A stretch of 64,000 bases of DNA from Candidatus Avelusimicrobium intestinipullorum (GCA_944324635.1 CALUXC010000001.1:124001-188000), one strand, 5' to 3'; positions 7,876 to 17,275 are shown, counted from the first letter of the stretch. The notes: generated by a model from the letters alone, not told the origin. Made by a program: numbers and translations.

Positions 7876-8853
7876 ATGACACAGCCCGACGAACCGATTT
7901 TGGAAGTACGTGATTTGAAAATAGAGTTCTCTACCGAAGAAGGCCTCCTGCCGGTACTTCACGGGCTGTCTTACACCTTGTCGAAAGGGCGCGTGCTGGC
8001 CGTAGTGGGCGAGTCCGGCAGCGGCAAAACCGTGCATGCCCTTTCCATTTTGCGCTTGTTGCCCCCCACCGCGCATATCAGCGGCGGCGAAATCCGCTAC
8101 AAAGGCAAAAATCTGGCCACGCTTAGCCGGGCCGAATTGCGCAAAATCCGCGGCAATAAAATTTCCATGATTTTCCAGGATCCTGCCGCCAGCCTGAACC
8201 CCGTTCTGACGATAGGGGAACAGCTGACGGAAACCCTGTTGGCGCATCGTAAAATGTCCAAAGAAGCCGCCCGCGCCCGCGCGGCGGAACTGTTGGAAAA
8301 AGTGGGCATTGCCGATGCCGAAAAGCGTTTGCGCGAATATCCTTTTCAATTTTCCGGCGGCATGTGCCAGCGTGTGATGATTGCCATGGCCCTTGCGCTG
8401 GAGCCCGATGTGCTGGTGGCGGACGAACCGACTACCGCGCTGGACGTGACCGTGCAGGCGCAGATTTTGAAACTCATCAAACAGCTTCAGCGCCAGAGCG
8501 GCATGTCGGCCGTGTTCATCACGCACAACTTGGCCGTGGTGGCCGGTATTGCCGATGACGTGCTGGTGCTGTATGCGGGCCAATGCATGGAGCAGGCTCC
8601 CGCGGCGGAGCTGTTTGCCCGCCCGCTCCACCCTTATACGCAGGGCTTGCTTAGTTCGCTGGCGCCGGTGCACGAAAAAGTGGATATTCTGCCCGTTATC
8701 AAAGGGCATCCGCCCGTTCCCGGGCAGTTGCCGAAAGGGTGTTCCTTTGCGCCGCGCTGTCCGTACGCTACCGATAAATGCCGCCAGGAGCGCCCGCCTT
8801 TGTTTGAAGAAAACGGCCGCTTCACCCGTTGCTGGCTAAGGGAGGGAAAATGA
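7876..8853 (+). CDS. oppD: Oligopeptide ABC transporter ATP-binding protein OppD/DppD
   Basis: A 325-residue ABC ATPase. Walker A G-E-S-G-S-G-K-T is near residue 46, the Q-loop near 97, the signature F-S-G-G-M-C-Q-R near 158 and Walker B V-L-V-A-D-E-P near 179. The OppD/F-type C-terminal extension has four cysteines ([14 protein letters not shown]) that bind an iron-sulfur cluster in related proteins. It powers import of peptides through OppB/OppC. ATG 7876 has no Shine-Dalgarno sequence, and a TATAAT ends 7 nt upstream, indicating a leaderless mRNA. The stop overlaps the oppF start (ATGA). Confidence 0.93.
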   Translation: MTQPDEPILEVRDLKIEFSTEEGLLPVLHGLSYTLSKGRVLAVVGESGSGKTVHALSILRLLPPTAHISGGEIRYKGKNLATLSRAELRKIRGNKISMIFQDPAASLNPVLTIGEQLTETLLAHRKMSKEAARARAAELLEKVGIADAEKRLREYPFQFSGGMCQRVMIAMALALEPDVLVADEPTTALDVTVQAQILKLIKQLQRQSGMSAVFITHNLAVVAGIADDVLVLYAGQCMEQAPAAELFARPLHPYTQGLLSSLAPVHEKVDILPVIKGHPPVPGQLPKGCSFAPRCPYATDKCRQERPPLFEENGRFTRCWLREGK

Positions 8854-9839
8854 CCATTCCCGTTAAAATAGAACATTTGTTCAAAACCTATACGCGGCGG
8901 CGTTTGCTGGGAAAAAATTGGGAAAAACCCGTTTTGAAAGACGTTAGCTTGACGTTGGAAGAAAACCATGTGTTGGGCCTGGTGGGGGAATCTGGCTGTG
9001 GCAAAAGCACCTTGTGCAAAGTGCTGCTAGGCATTGAAAAGCCCACTTCCGGCTTGGTGACGGCTAACGGGAAGGACGTGGCGCGTCTGTCCAAAAGCGA
9101 ATTCAAAAAGTTGCGCCGCGTGATGCAGGTGGTCTATCAGGACCCGTACTCCAGCCTGGACCCGCGCATGAACGTGCGCCAGATTTTAAGCGAACCGTTG
9201 GATATACACGGATTAAAAAAAGACCGCCGAGAAAGAAACGAATTTTTGAAAGAATTATTGGCTTCAGTGGGACTTTCCGAAACGCAGCTAGAGCGGTACC
9301 CGCACGAATTTTCCGGCGGGCAGCGCCAGCGCATTTGCATTGCGCGCGCCTTGACGTTGGACCCCAAAATTTTGGTGGCGGACGAACCCGTTTCGGCGTT
9401 GGACGTTTCGGTACAGGCGCAAATTTTGAACTTGCTTAAAGAAATCAAAAAATCGCGCCGGCTGTCCGTATTGTTTGTAACGCACGATTTTGCCGTAGCC
9501 CGTTTTTTATGTGACGATATCGCCGTGATGTACCGCGGGCGCATTGTGGAGCGTGCCCCGGCGGAGGATTTGTTTACCCGCCCGCAGCACCCGTACACGC
9601 AGGCGCTTTTGTCCGCGGTGCCGTCCGTGCGTGCGGCCGGTTTGGTGCCTGCCGCGGCCGAACCCTCCCGGGAATATCCCGAGCGGGAAAATTGGGCCTG
9701 CCCGTTTGCGGCGCGCTGCAGCCATGCGCAGCCGGCGTGCGCCGATACCCCTTTTGAACTGAAGGAAGTCCTCCCGCACCATGCTTGTGCGTGCTGCGTG
9801 TTGCCGTTCAAGAAAACCAAAAGCAAACCCGAAGTATAG
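8850..9839 (+). CDS. oppF: Oligopeptide ABC transporter ATP-binding protein OppF/DppF
   Basis: A 329-residue partner of OppD. Walker A G-E-S-G-C-G-K-S-T is near residue 48, the signature F-S-G-G-Q-R-Q-R near 154, Walker B I-L-V-A-D-E-P near 175 and the H-loop V-T-H-D-F near 210. A Cys-rich C-terminal region (W-A-C-P, R-C-S-H, A-C-A-D, A-C-A-C-C) mirrors OppD. I chose ATG 8850, which overlaps the oppD stop by 4 nt and follows GGGAGG, over the in-frame upstream TTG at 8829. Confidence 0.93.
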   Translation: MTIPVKIEHLFKTYTRRRLLGKNWEKPVLKDVSLTLEENHVLGLVGESGCGKSTLCKVLLGIEKPTSGLVTANGKDVARLSKSEFKKLRRVMQVVYQDPYSSLDPRMNVRQILSEPLDIHGLKKDRRERNEFLKELLASVGLSETQLERYPHEFSGGQRQRICIARALTLDPKILVADEPVSALDVSVQAQILNLLKEIKKSRRLSVLFVTHDFAVARFLCDDIAVMYRGRIVERAPAEDLFTRPQHPYTQALLSAVPSVRAAGLVPAAAEPSREYPERENWACPFAARCSHAQPACADTPFELKEVLPHHACACCVLPFKKTKSKPEV

Positions 9840-9849
9840 GAGCTTATAT

Positions 9850-10995
9850 ATGAAGATAAACGAAAAACGTCTGGTAAACACCTTCTTGGAACTGATTAAA
9901 ATTGACAGTGAAGCTTTCAACGAAAAAGCCATGCAGGAATTTATGGCCGCCCGTTTGAAAGAGCTGGGTTGTACGGTGTATGTGGATAATGCCGGCAAAA
10001 AATACGACACCAACGCCAAAGGCAACGTGATTGGAGTGTTGCCGGGCACCGTCAAAAGCAAACCGATTATTTTGAGCTCCCATATTGATACGGTTGTCCC
10101 CGGGAAAGGCATTAAAGCCGTGGTCAAGAAAAACCGCATCACTTCGGACGGAACCACTATCTTGGGCGCGGACGACAAAGCCGGCGTGGCCATTATTTTG
10201 GAAGTGCTTCGCACGCTGAAAGAACAGAACGAGCCCTATCCGCCCGTGGAAGCCGTATTTACCCTGACGGAAGAAAACGGCATGCAGGGTTCCAAAAATT
10301 TGGATTACAAAAAACTCAAAGGCCGCGAAGGGATTATCTTGGATAACGAAGAACTGACGGACCTGCTGGTGCAGGGCCCGGCGGTGAACACCATTGAAGT
10401 GCGCATTAAAGGTTTGGCCGCGCATGCGGGGGTCTGCCCGGAAAAAGGCATTTCCGCGCTGGAAGTGGCGGCGTATGCCATGTCTATCATGAAGCTGGGC
10501 CGCATTGATAAAGAAACGGTGGCCAACTTTGGCGTAGTGCAGGGCGGCCAAGTGACCAACGTGGTGATGGACGACCTGTACCTTAAAGGCGAGGCCCGCA
10601 GCTTAAGCGATGCCAAGCTGGCCAAACAAACCGCCCATATGAAAGCGTGCTTTGAAAAAGCCGTCAAACGTTTTACCAAAAAAATTGACGGCAAAGTGTG
10701 CAAACCGGAAGTGAAATTTATTGCCACCCAGCGCTATCCTGCCGTGAACGTGCCCAAAAATCACCCGATGGTAAAAGTGATTATTGCGGCCGCCAAAGAA
10801 CAAGGCGTTGCCATGCGTGCCATGGCGTCCGGCGGCGGGTGCGATGCGAACATTTTAAGCGGTTTTGGCTTTACGCTGCCGAACTTGGGCGTAGGCTGCC
10901 GCGGGTGCCATACGCTTAAAGAAAGCTTGGAATTGGACGAATTTTATAAAGCGTTCAAAATCACGCTGGCGGCGGTGTTGGCGTACAGAAAATAA
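9850..10995 (+). CDS. PepT-like M20 peptidase in the opp operon
   Basis: A 381-residue cytoplasmic peptidase of the M20 clan, close to the PepT-like family. Motifs are S-S-H-I-D-T-V near residue 78, G-A-D-D-K-A-G near 108, the catalytic L-T-E-E-N-G near 141, L-D-N-E-E near 164 and a late zinc-ligand His in C-R-G-C-H-T near 356. No signal peptide is present. ATG 9850 follows TAGGAGC. It lies between the two ATPase genes and the two permease genes, so imported peptides would meet a dedicated aminopeptidase. That coupling is an inference from gene order. Confidence 0.85.
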   Translation: MKINEKRLVNTFLELIKIDSEAFNEKAMQEFMAARLKELGCTVYVDNAGKKYDTNAKGNVIGVLPGTVKSKPIILSSHIDTVVPGKGIKAVVKKNRITSDGTTILGADDKAGVAIILEVLRTLKEQNEPYPPVEAVFTLTEENGMQGSKNLDYKKLKGREGIILDNEELTDLLVQGPAVNTIEVRIKGLAAHAGVCPEKGISALEVAAYAMSIMKLGRIDKETVANFGVVQGGQVTNVVMDDLYLKGEARSLSDAKLAKQTAHMKACFEKAVKRFTKKIDGKVCKPEVKFIATQRYPAVNVPKNHPMVKVIIAAAKEQGVAMRAMASGGGCDANILSGFGFTLPNLGVGCRGCHTLKESLELDEFYKAFKITLAAVLAYRK

Positions 10996-11024
10996 AGTTT
11001 ATGCGGTGAGGAAAAACAACGGTT

Positions 11025-12050
11025 ATGCTTAACTATATCGTAAGAAGACTTTTGCTTTTGCCCCTGGTGGTGCTGGGGGTGACGTTTCTGTTGTTTTTCC
11101 TCACCCAACGCTTAAGCCCTGAGATGCGCGCGTCTCTCTACGTAAAGGACCCGCGCCAAATGGGCTCGCTGGAAGAAGTAATCCGCCAGTACGGCCTGCG
11201 CGATAACGTGTTTAAGCAATACGGCCGCTGGCTGGCCAATGTGGCCAAAGGCGATTTGGGCTACAGCCCCAGCGCCAATATGCCCGTGGCCCAGGCAATT
11301 AAAGAATATTTGCCCGCCACCATTCAGCTGGCGTTTGTCACCATTTTATTTGTGGTGTTTTTTGGCGTGTGGTTTGGCTGTGGGTCGGCCATACACAAGG
11401 ACGAATGGAAAGACGTCGTGGCCAGGCTGATATCCGTGGGTGGGTTTTCCTTGCCGATTTTTGTGTTGGGGCTGCTGCTTTTGATGGTTTTCTACGGCCA
11501 GCTGGGTTGGTTTGCCCCCGGCGGCTACTCCGTGCATACGGATATGATTATCCACAGCGGCGCGTTTAAGACCTATACCGGGTTTTTGCTCATAGACTCT
11601 TTGTTAAACGGCAACTTGCGCGTGTTTTGGGACGTTTTATCCCACCTGGTTTTGCCCGCAGTTACCCTGTGCATCGGTTCGTTTGCTTTGATGGTGCGTG
11701 TGATGCGCTCCAGCATGCTGGAAGAACTGAATAAAGATTACGTCCGCACCGCCCGTGCCAAAGGCTTAACCAAATGGCAGGTGGTGTACAAACACGCGGG
11801 CAAAAATGCCATTATCCCCGTAATCACTTTGGCCAGCATACAGTTTATCCGTTTGCTGGGGGGGACGGTGATTGTGGAAACCATTTTTGATTATCCCGGC
11901 ATTGGCCGCTTTGGCGTGATAGCCGCCCAACAGCTGGATATTGCGGGTATTTTGGGATTCTCGCTGATGGTGGCGGTGTTGTTTGTGCTGGGCAATTTGC
12001 TTTCCGATATTCTATACACGGCGGTGGATCCGCGCATACGGCTGGAATAA
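11025..12050 (+). CDS. oppB: Oligopeptide ABC transporter permease OppB/DppB
   Basis: A 341-residue inner-membrane permease. It opens with M-L-N-Y-I-V-R-R-L-L, a typical OppB start, followed by about six transmembrane helices. The EAA-type coupling loop near residue 240 reads Y-V-R-T-A-R-A-K-G-L. The end D-P-R-I-R-L-E is characteristic. A GAGG lies about 13 nt upstream of the ATG, which is rather far, so translation may depend on the upstream gene. OppC follows after 2 nt. Confidence 0.92.
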   Translation: MLNYIVRRLLLLPLVVLGVTFLLFFLTQRLSPEMRASLYVKDPRQMGSLEEVIRQYGLRDNVFKQYGRWLANVAKGDLGYSPSANMPVAQAIKEYLPATIQLAFVTILFVVFFGVWFGCGSAIHKDEWKDVVARLISVGGFSLPIFVLGLLLLMVFYGQLGWFAPGGYSVHTDMIIHSGAFKTYTGFLLIDSLLNGNLRVFWDVLSHLVLPAVTLCIGSFALMVRVMRSSMLEELNKDYVRTARAKGLTKWQVVYKHAGKNAIIPVITLASIQFIRLLGGTVIVETIFDYPGIGRFGVIAAQQLDIAGILGFSLMVAVLFVLGNLLSDILYTAVDPRIRLE

Positions 12051-12052
12051 TT

Positions 12053-12928
12053 ATGATAAACGACCGCATTGTTAAACGCATCTATACCAACAAAACTTCC
12101 CTTTTTGGGCTGGTGATAGTGGCTTTTTTCTTTTTGGTAGCCTTGCTGGCCCCCGTATTGGCCCCGGTGCAAAACCCCAATAACCCGTACCAACTGCCGC
12201 AAAAAAGCTATCAAATAGCGCCGCAGCCGCCGTCTGCTCAGAACTGGTTCGGCACCACGGAACAACAATACGACTTGTATTACGGCGTGGTGTGGGGCAC
12301 GCGGCTGGCGTTTAAGATTGGGGTAACCGTTACGTTTTTTGCCTTTTTAATTGGGCTATTAGTGGGCGGTGCGGCGGCCTATTTTGGCGGGAAAACGGAC
12401 GAGCTGTTAATGCGTTTAACGGACGTGGTGTTTGCCGTGCCTTCGCTGGTGCTGGCTATGGTGATTGCCGCCATGCTGGGGCCGGATATCAAGAATATGA
12501 TGATTGCCCTGACGGCGGTGGCATGGCCGTCGTATGCAAGATTGGTGAGGGGGGACATTTTGTCCGTCAAACAGCGCGATTACGTCACTGCGGCGCGCAC
12601 GCTGGGGGCTCGCGGGCCGAGAGTATTGCTTCGCCACATTTTGCCTAATGCTATTTATCCGTCCGTAGTGGTAGCCAGTTTGGATATCGGTTACGTGGTG
12701 CTCACGGCGGCGTCCCTTTCGTTCTTGGGCTTGGGCGCGCAGCCCGGCACGGCCGATTGGGGGCAACTGATTGCCATGGCGCGCAACTGGGTGCTCGGTA
12801 CGCCGGGCCATCCGTTTGCCTATTGGTACACGGTAGCGGCGCCGGGCGGAGCGATTTTTATGTTTGTGTTGGGCTGGAACTTGCTGGGCGATGCATTTAG
12901 AGATATTTTGGACCCCAGACAAGCCTAA
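12053..12928 (+). CDS. oppC: Oligopeptide ABC transporter permease OppC/DppC
   Basis: A 291-residue second permease. An N-terminal helix (about residues 20-40) and a periplasmic loop are followed by five helices. The coupling loop Y-V-T-A-A-R-T-L-G-A is near residue 178, and the end L-G-D-A-F-R-D-I-L-D-P-R is the standard family terminus. It starts 2 nt after the oppB stop. No substrate-binding protein gene lies before or after this operon in the window. Confidence 0.92.
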   Translation: MINDRIVKRIYTNKTSLFGLVIVAFFFLVALLAPVLAPVQNPNNPYQLPQKSYQIAPQPPSAQNWFGTTEQQYDLYYGVVWGTRLAFKIGVTVTFFAFLIGLLVGGAAAYFGGKTDELLMRLTDVVFAVPSLVLAMVIAAMLGPDIKNMMIALTAVAWPSYARLVRGDILSVKQRDYVTAARTLGARGPRVLLRHILPNAIYPSVVVASLDIGYVVLTAASLSFLGLGAQPGTADWGQLIAMARNWVLGTPGHPFAYWYTVAAPGGAIFMFVLGWNLLGDAFRDILDPRQA

Positions 12929-12971
12929 TTTTTACTAAAATGAAAGAAACCAAACGATAGAAGAGGTGCTT

Positions 12972-14594
12972 ATGATTCGCCGTAAAGATTTGTATACCGC
13001 TTTAGCCGACAGTGCATTCCGCTTTCCCGATAAAATCGCGCTAGTGGAAGCCGGCACCGAAAAGAAGATTTCCTATCATGAACTTTTAATGCAAGTGGAC
13101 CGCGCCGCGGACATGTTTTTTGAACACGGAATCCGCAAAGGGGACCGCGTGGCCGTGGCTCACCGCAACGCCATTGATACCGTAGTGGCCAACTTTGGTT
13201 TGTACAAATTGGGTGCGGTGTGTATTCCCATGAACTTTATGGTCACCAAGCCCGAAGAAATAGAGTATATTTTGACCAACTCGGGCGCCAAAGCCGTGGT
13301 GACGCAGGCGGAATTTATCCGCCATTACGTAAAGTGCCTGCCCAACTTGCCCGAAGTAAAGTATATTTTTTCTACGGACGAAATTCCCCAGTCCGTGGCG
13401 GGCAACCCGGCCCTGCAGCTGTTTTGGGAACAGATAGAAAAGTCCACCGTGCACGAAGAAACTTCTTCCGCCTGTGCGGGCTTGGAAGATTTGGCTTTTA
13501 TTTTGTACACCTCCGGCACGACCGGCCTTCCCAAAGGGGCCATGCTCACGCACGGAAACCTGGCTTCCAACGTGATTTCCTGTGCGCAAATTTTTAAGAT
13601 TACCGACGACGATTGCTTCCTGTGTCTGTTGCCGATGTTCCACTCTTTTGCCTGGACGACTTGTGTGGTCATTCCGCTGTACCTCAACCTGAAAGTGGTG
13701 ATTGTGGCCAACGTAATGCCGGCCAGCAAATGGCTGGGGGCCATGGGCTCGGAAAAGGTGACTGTTATTTTGGCCGTACCTCAGATTTATGCCGTGCTTT
13801 CCAAAGAAGCCAAAGGCTTAAAACGGCTGTACTTGCGTTTCTGGCCGTTTAAGAATGTGCGCTTTGGCGTGTCGGGCGCGGCGCCGCTTACGCAGGAAAT
13901 TAAAGACCGGTTTGAAGAAAAAATCGGTGTGCCGATTTTGGAAGGTTACGGCCTGACCGAAACCAGCCCTGTGGTGAGCGTGAACACCGAAGAACTTCAA
14001 AAAATCAAATCTGTCGGCCCGGCCATTCCGGCCGTCAGCACCATTGTGCTGGATGACGACGGAAAGGAAGTACCCCGCAATAAAGAAGGCGAATTGTGCA
14101 TTAAAGGGCCCAACGTGTTCCGCGGATATTGGGGCAACGAAACCGCCACGCGCGATGCTTTTACCGAAGACGGCTGGTTCAAGACGGGCGACATCGTGGA
14201 AGTGGACGACGACGGCTTTATCTTTATTAAAGACCGCAAGAAAGACATGATCATCATCAAAGGCCTCAAAGTGTTTTCCGCCCAGGTGGAAGCCGTCATT
14301 TGCGAACACCCCGGCATTGAAGAATGCGCCATTATCGGCGTGCCGGACGGCCGCGGCGGCGAATTTGTAAAACTGTATGCCGTTAAAAAAGAAGGGGCGG
14401 AAATTAACGATGCGGAATTCCGCAAGTTTTTGAAAACCCATTTGGACAATTACAAACGTCCGCGCGATTTTGAATTTGTGGACGCACTGCCCAAAAACGC
14501 TTTGCGCAAAGTGTTAAAACGCGAACTGCGCAAAGACGCCGTGGCCAAACTGGCCGCGCGCGGAGCCTCCGCGCCGGAGGAACCCCTTGCTTGA
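12972..14594 (+). CDS. AMP-forming acyl-CoA ligase (long-chain fatty acid type)
   Basis: A 540-residue ANL-superfamily enzyme that adenylates a carboxylic acid and transfers it to CoA. Motifs are Y-T-S-G-T-T-G-L-P-K-G near residue 178, G-Y-G-L-T-E-T-S-P near 324, W-F-K-T-G-D near 401, K-D-R-K-K-D-M near 420 and the catalytic Lys in N-A-L-R-K-V-L-K near 513. Long-chain fatty acids are the likely substrate, by overall layout only. ATG 12972 follows AGAGG; an in-frame GTG at 12966 is less likely. The stop overlaps the next gene by 8 nt. Confidence 0.9.
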   Translation: MIRRKDLYTALADSAFRFPDKIALVEAGTEKKISYHELLMQVDRAADMFFEHGIRKGDRVAVAHRNAIDTVVANFGLYKLGAVCIPMNFMVTKPEEIEYILTNSGAKAVVTQAEFIRHYVKCLPNLPEVKYIFSTDEIPQSVAGNPALQLFWEQIEKSTVHEETSSACAGLEDLAFILYTSGTTGLPKGAMLTHGNLASNVISCAQIFKITDDDCFLCLLPMFHSFAWTTCVVIPLYLNLKVVIVANVMPASKWLGAMGSEKVTVILAVPQIYAVLSKEAKGLKRLYLRFWPFKNVRFGVSGAAPLTQEIKDRFEEKIGVPILEGYGLTETSPVVSVNTEELQKIKSVGPAIPAVSTIVLDDDGKEVPRNKEGELCIKGPNVFRGYWGNETATRDAFTEDGWFKTGDIVEVDDDGFIFIKDRKKDMIIIKGLKVFSAQVEAVICEHPGIEECAIIGVPDGRGGEFVKLYAVKKEGAEINDAEFRKFLKTHLDNYKRPRDFEFVDALPKNALRKVLKRELRKDAVAKLAARGASAPEEPLA

Positions 14595-16086
14595 TTTGGC
14601 CCAGGTCTTAAACGAAGTCGTCCCCCAGGCCCATTATGTGGGGGGGATTGTGCGCAGCAGTTTGCTTAAGCGCCCGTCTTCGGATTTGGACATTACCCTG
14701 CCGCCGCAGGACGTACGTCGCGCCGCCGAAGAACTCGGCCGCCGTTTGAAAGCCGCCGTGTTTGAAATGGACCCCGAACTGGGCGTTTGGCGGCTGGTTA
14801 CGCATAAAGACAAAATTCAAATAGACTTAACCGCCTATCAAGGCAAGGACCTGAAGGCCGATTTGCTTCGCCGCGATTTTTCGTTTAATGCCTTGGCGTA
14901 TCCCGTTTCGGCCCTGCCTCAAATTGTGGTTACGCCGCGCAAAAACAATACGGCGCATATCCTCTTAAAAAGACTTCAAAAAAAACAAATTGTAGATTTC
15001 TCGGGCGGCTTGCAAGCCGTGGCCGACCGGGTGATAGACCGCAGTAATCCCCGCGTGTTTCAAGACGACCCGCTCCGCATGCTGCGTGCGTTTCGTTCGG
15101 CGGCGGAACTGGGATTTACGATTTCGCAAAGAACGCTGTTGCAAATAAAAAAGGACCGCGATCTTATTGTCCGCTCCGCCGGGGAGCGCGTGCACGAGGA
15201 GTTGGAGCGGCTGTTTGCCACGTCCAAAGCATATGAAAATGTGGCTCTGATGGACCGCTGCGGCCTGCTGACGGCCATTTTCCCGGAGTTGGAGCCCCAG
15301 CGTACTTGTGCCGAGGTGTATTACGGAAAAGGCGGCGTACTGAAACATACGCTAGACGTTTTTAAGCGCATGGAATACCTGCTGGATCATCTGCCCAAAG
15401 CTTTTGCAAAATATGCCAAAAAATTGGCTCCCTATGCACAAAATAAACCTCTTTATAAAATGGCCGCCCTTTTGCACGACGTAGCCAAACCCGCTACGGC
15501 CAAGGTGCAGGGGGACCGCTTGCGCTTTTTCTATCACGAGGAAAAGGGCGCCCAAATGGCCAAAGGAATTTTAGAACGCCTGCATTGCAGCCGGGCGGAT
15601 ATCCGCTTGATTTGTGCGATGATTGGCGAACATCTGCGTCCTTCCAACCTGGCCAGCAACGACGTAATTACCGACCGCGGCGCCTATCATTTCTTTCGGG
15701 ACCTGGGAGAAGCCGCTATTCCGATGCTCCTGTTATGCTGGGCCGATTATGCCAGCTACGTAACGGACGCCCAACTTCGGCGCATTATGCCCAAAAGTTC
15801 CTTGCGCCTGATGAGTATTGCCCAAGCGCAAAAAACGGCCAATATCGGCAAGACCCTGCGGCATATGCAGGTGCTGTCGCTCTTATTTAAGAAATTTTTT
15901 GATACGCCCAAAAAGGTGCAGCCTTCCCGCCTGATTACCGGGCGCGACGTAATGGACGCCCTATCCCTGCCGCCCAGCCCCAAAATCGGGCAAATTTTAG
16001 AAGCGGTGGCCGTGGCCCAGGTGGAGGGGAAAGTGTCCACCAAGGAAGAAGCCCTGGCGTTTGTAAAAAGCATGCCCTTGCCGTAA
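14587..16086 (+). CDS. CCA-adding enzyme / poly(A) polymerase family nucleotidyltransferase with HD domain
   Basis: A 499-residue class II nucleotidyltransferase. The head domain opens with V-G-G-I-V-R-S and the metal-binding D-L-D-I-T (Asp pair near residue 35), then R-R-D-F-S-F-N-A near 96 and the neck motif D-D-P-L-R-M-L-R-A near 160. An HD-type domain follows (H-T-L-D-V near 255, L-L-H-D-V-A-K near 295). It probably adds or repairs the CCA end of tRNAs. The start is a TTG at 14587 with GGAGG 7 nt upstream. It overlaps the ligase stop by 8 nt, so translation is probably coupled. A tRNA gene lies 60 nt downstream. Confidence 0.85.
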   Translation: MLDLAQVLNEVVPQAHYVGGIVRSSLLKRPSSDLDITLPPQDVRRAAEELGRRLKAAVFEMDPELGVWRLVTHKDKIQIDLTAYQGKDLKADLLRRDFSFNALAYPVSALPQIVVTPRKNNTAHILLKRLQKKQIVDFSGGLQAVADRVIDRSNPRVFQDDPLRMLRAFRSAAELGFTISQRTLLQIKKDRDLIVRSAGERVHEELERLFATSKAYENVALMDRCGLLTAIFPELEPQRTCAEVYYGKGGVLKHTLDVFKRMEYLLDHLPKAFAKYAKKLAPYAQNKPLYKMAALLHDVAKPATAKVQGDRLRFFYHEEKGAQMAKGILERLHCSRADIRLICAMIGEHLRPSNLASNDVITDRGAYHFFRDLGEAAIPMLLLCWADYASYVTDAQLRRIMPKSSLRLMSIAQAQKTANIGKTLRHMQVLSLLFKKFFDTPKKVQPSRLITGRDVMDALSLPPSPKIGQILEAVAVAQVEGKVSTKEEALAFVKSMPLP

Positions 16087-16146
16087 AAAAGGTATGTACA
16101 AGACGTTGAAAACTTTGCTAAAATAGATGTGCGGTAATCCGCTTAT

Positions 16147-16217
16147 GCGGGCGTGGTTCAATGGTAGAATGGAAGCTTCCCAAGCTTTAGACGAGGGTTC
16201 GATTCCCTTCGCCCGCT
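16147..16217 (+). tRNA. tRNA-Gly (anticodon CCC)
   Basis: A full cloverleaf of 71 nt. The acceptor stem GCGGGCG pairs with CGCCCGC. The anticodon loop is TTCCCAA with anticodon CCC. The T-arm contains GGTTCGATTCC. No CCA is encoded. A weak -10 (TAAAAT at 16119) lies upstream. Confidence 0.95.
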
Positions 16218-16237
16218 TTTTTTAATCGGTACAAATT

Positions 16238-16864
16238 ATGGAAAACGAAAACCTGGATTTGGACGTTAAACCGGCCGGCAATAAAGATTTGTGGCTGTTT
16301 TTAATCATTATTGATATTATTTTGTTGTGCGTGTTCGGGTTTTTCCTCTACAAGCACTTTTCCGCGCGCGTGTTTGACGCTCCCACCGCTCCTGCCGCTG
16401 CCGTGCAGCAAACCGAAACGGCCAACGTTCCCGAAGTTTCCGAAACGGAAGTAATTACGGAAGAAGTAACCGTGGAACAAGTTCCCGCCGTACAAAAAAC
16501 GCAAGAGCCCGTTCAGGTTCCCGCCGAAGTGAAGAAACCGGAAGAAAAACCGGCTGAAGTAAAACAGCCCGAAGCTAAACCGGAAGCGGCGGAAAAGAAA
16601 GAAAGCGTTATCGTAAAAGTAAATCCGAAGAGCAAATATCGCCGGGTCACTTTCCGCTGGTTTGGTGAAGGTAAAAAAGTGTCCGTAGTCAGCGGGTTTA
16701 CGATGGCTAAACCGCAGCCGCTCAAAAAACGCGGCGATTATTGGGAAACCACCCTTTCCATTGCGCCGGGTACGTATAAGTTCCTGTACGTGGTGGACGG
16801 CCAAAACAGATTGGACCCGTACTCCGAAGAAAAAGACGGTCGTTCCCTGTTAGTGGTCAAATAA
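16238..16864 (+). CDS. Membrane-anchored protein with a CBM48-like C-terminal domain
   Basis: A 208-residue protein in three parts. A single transmembrane helix lies at about residues 19-40 (no cleavage site, N-terminus inside). A flexible Pro/Glu/Lys/Val-rich linker covers about 47-125. The C-terminal domain of about 80 residues carries T-F-R-W-F-G-E-G-K-K-V-S-V and P-G-T-Y-K-F-L-Y-V-V-D-G, the pattern of glycogen-binding CBM48/AMPK-beta domains. This suggests an envelope protein that binds an alpha-glucan or related polymer. No enzyme domain is attached. The start codon lies 21 nt after tRNA-Gly and I see no good Shine-Dalgarno sequence. Confidence 0.7.
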   Translation: MENENLDLDVKPAGNKDLWLFLIIIDIILLCVFGFFLYKHFSARVFDAPTAPAAAVQQTETANVPEVSETEVITEEVTVEQVPAVQKTQEPVQVPAEVKKPEEKPAEVKQPEAKPEAAEKKESVIVKVNPKSKYRRVTFRWFGEGKKVSVVSGFTMAKPQPLKKRGDYWETTLSIAPGTYKFLYVVDGQNRLDPYSEEKDGRSLLVVK

Positions 16865-16880
16865 GATTTGCATGTTTTAT

Positions 16881-16907
16881 AAGCCCCGCGAAAGCGGGGC
16901 TTTTTTA
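16881..16907 (+). terminator. Terminator of the CBM48-like gene
   Basis: AAGCCCCGC pairs with GCGGGGCTT, followed by T-rich sequence. Confidence 0.85.
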
Positions 16908-17240
16908 TGCGTTTTTAAGCGGCTCAAAGCTCCAACGGTGTGCCTGCACACGGCGGAAACAAAGAGTTGGGAGCGACCTTATCCACATTCCCTGTTCCAG
17001 GGTGGCCCAGTCAGCCTTCTGCCGGGATTTTTCCTGCAAAGGGGGCCTTATATGGGGCGGCGTAGTTTGCCTGCTTTTAAGGCAAGATATTACCTTACAA
17101 TTTTTACTTTGTAAAAATCTCTTTTAGCGGTTATCTCCGCACGGGCCCCTTGTATTTTTCTGCGATGAAATAGAAAAAGGCTACTGCCAAACAGCCGTTT
17201 GCAGGGTTCATAAGCCCCTGATGAGAAATTTTGGATAGGG
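16908..17240. other. Intergenic stretch without a recognised gene
   Basis: About 330 nt with short open frames but no ribosome-binding site or family match. Local inverted repeats occur (GTGTGCCTGCACAC near 16937-16953, CCCTGTTCCAGGG near 16990-17003), so an RNA cannot be excluded. I looked for RNase P, tmRNA and SRP core motifs and did not see them. Confidence 0.4.
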
Positions 17241-17275
17241 AAAATAAAACCGGGGCCGTTGTCTTCGGCCCCGGT
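17241..17275 (-). terminator. Terminator of the lexA-like gene
   Basis: On the minus strand, ACCGGGGCCG pairs with CGGCCCCGGT, followed by TTTATTTT. It lies about 50 nt past the stop codon. Confidence 0.85.

Noticed and set aside
16872-17114. 80-codon frame after the CBM48-like gene
   Set aside because: It starts inside the terminator hairpin, has no ribosome-binding site, and has unusual composition.
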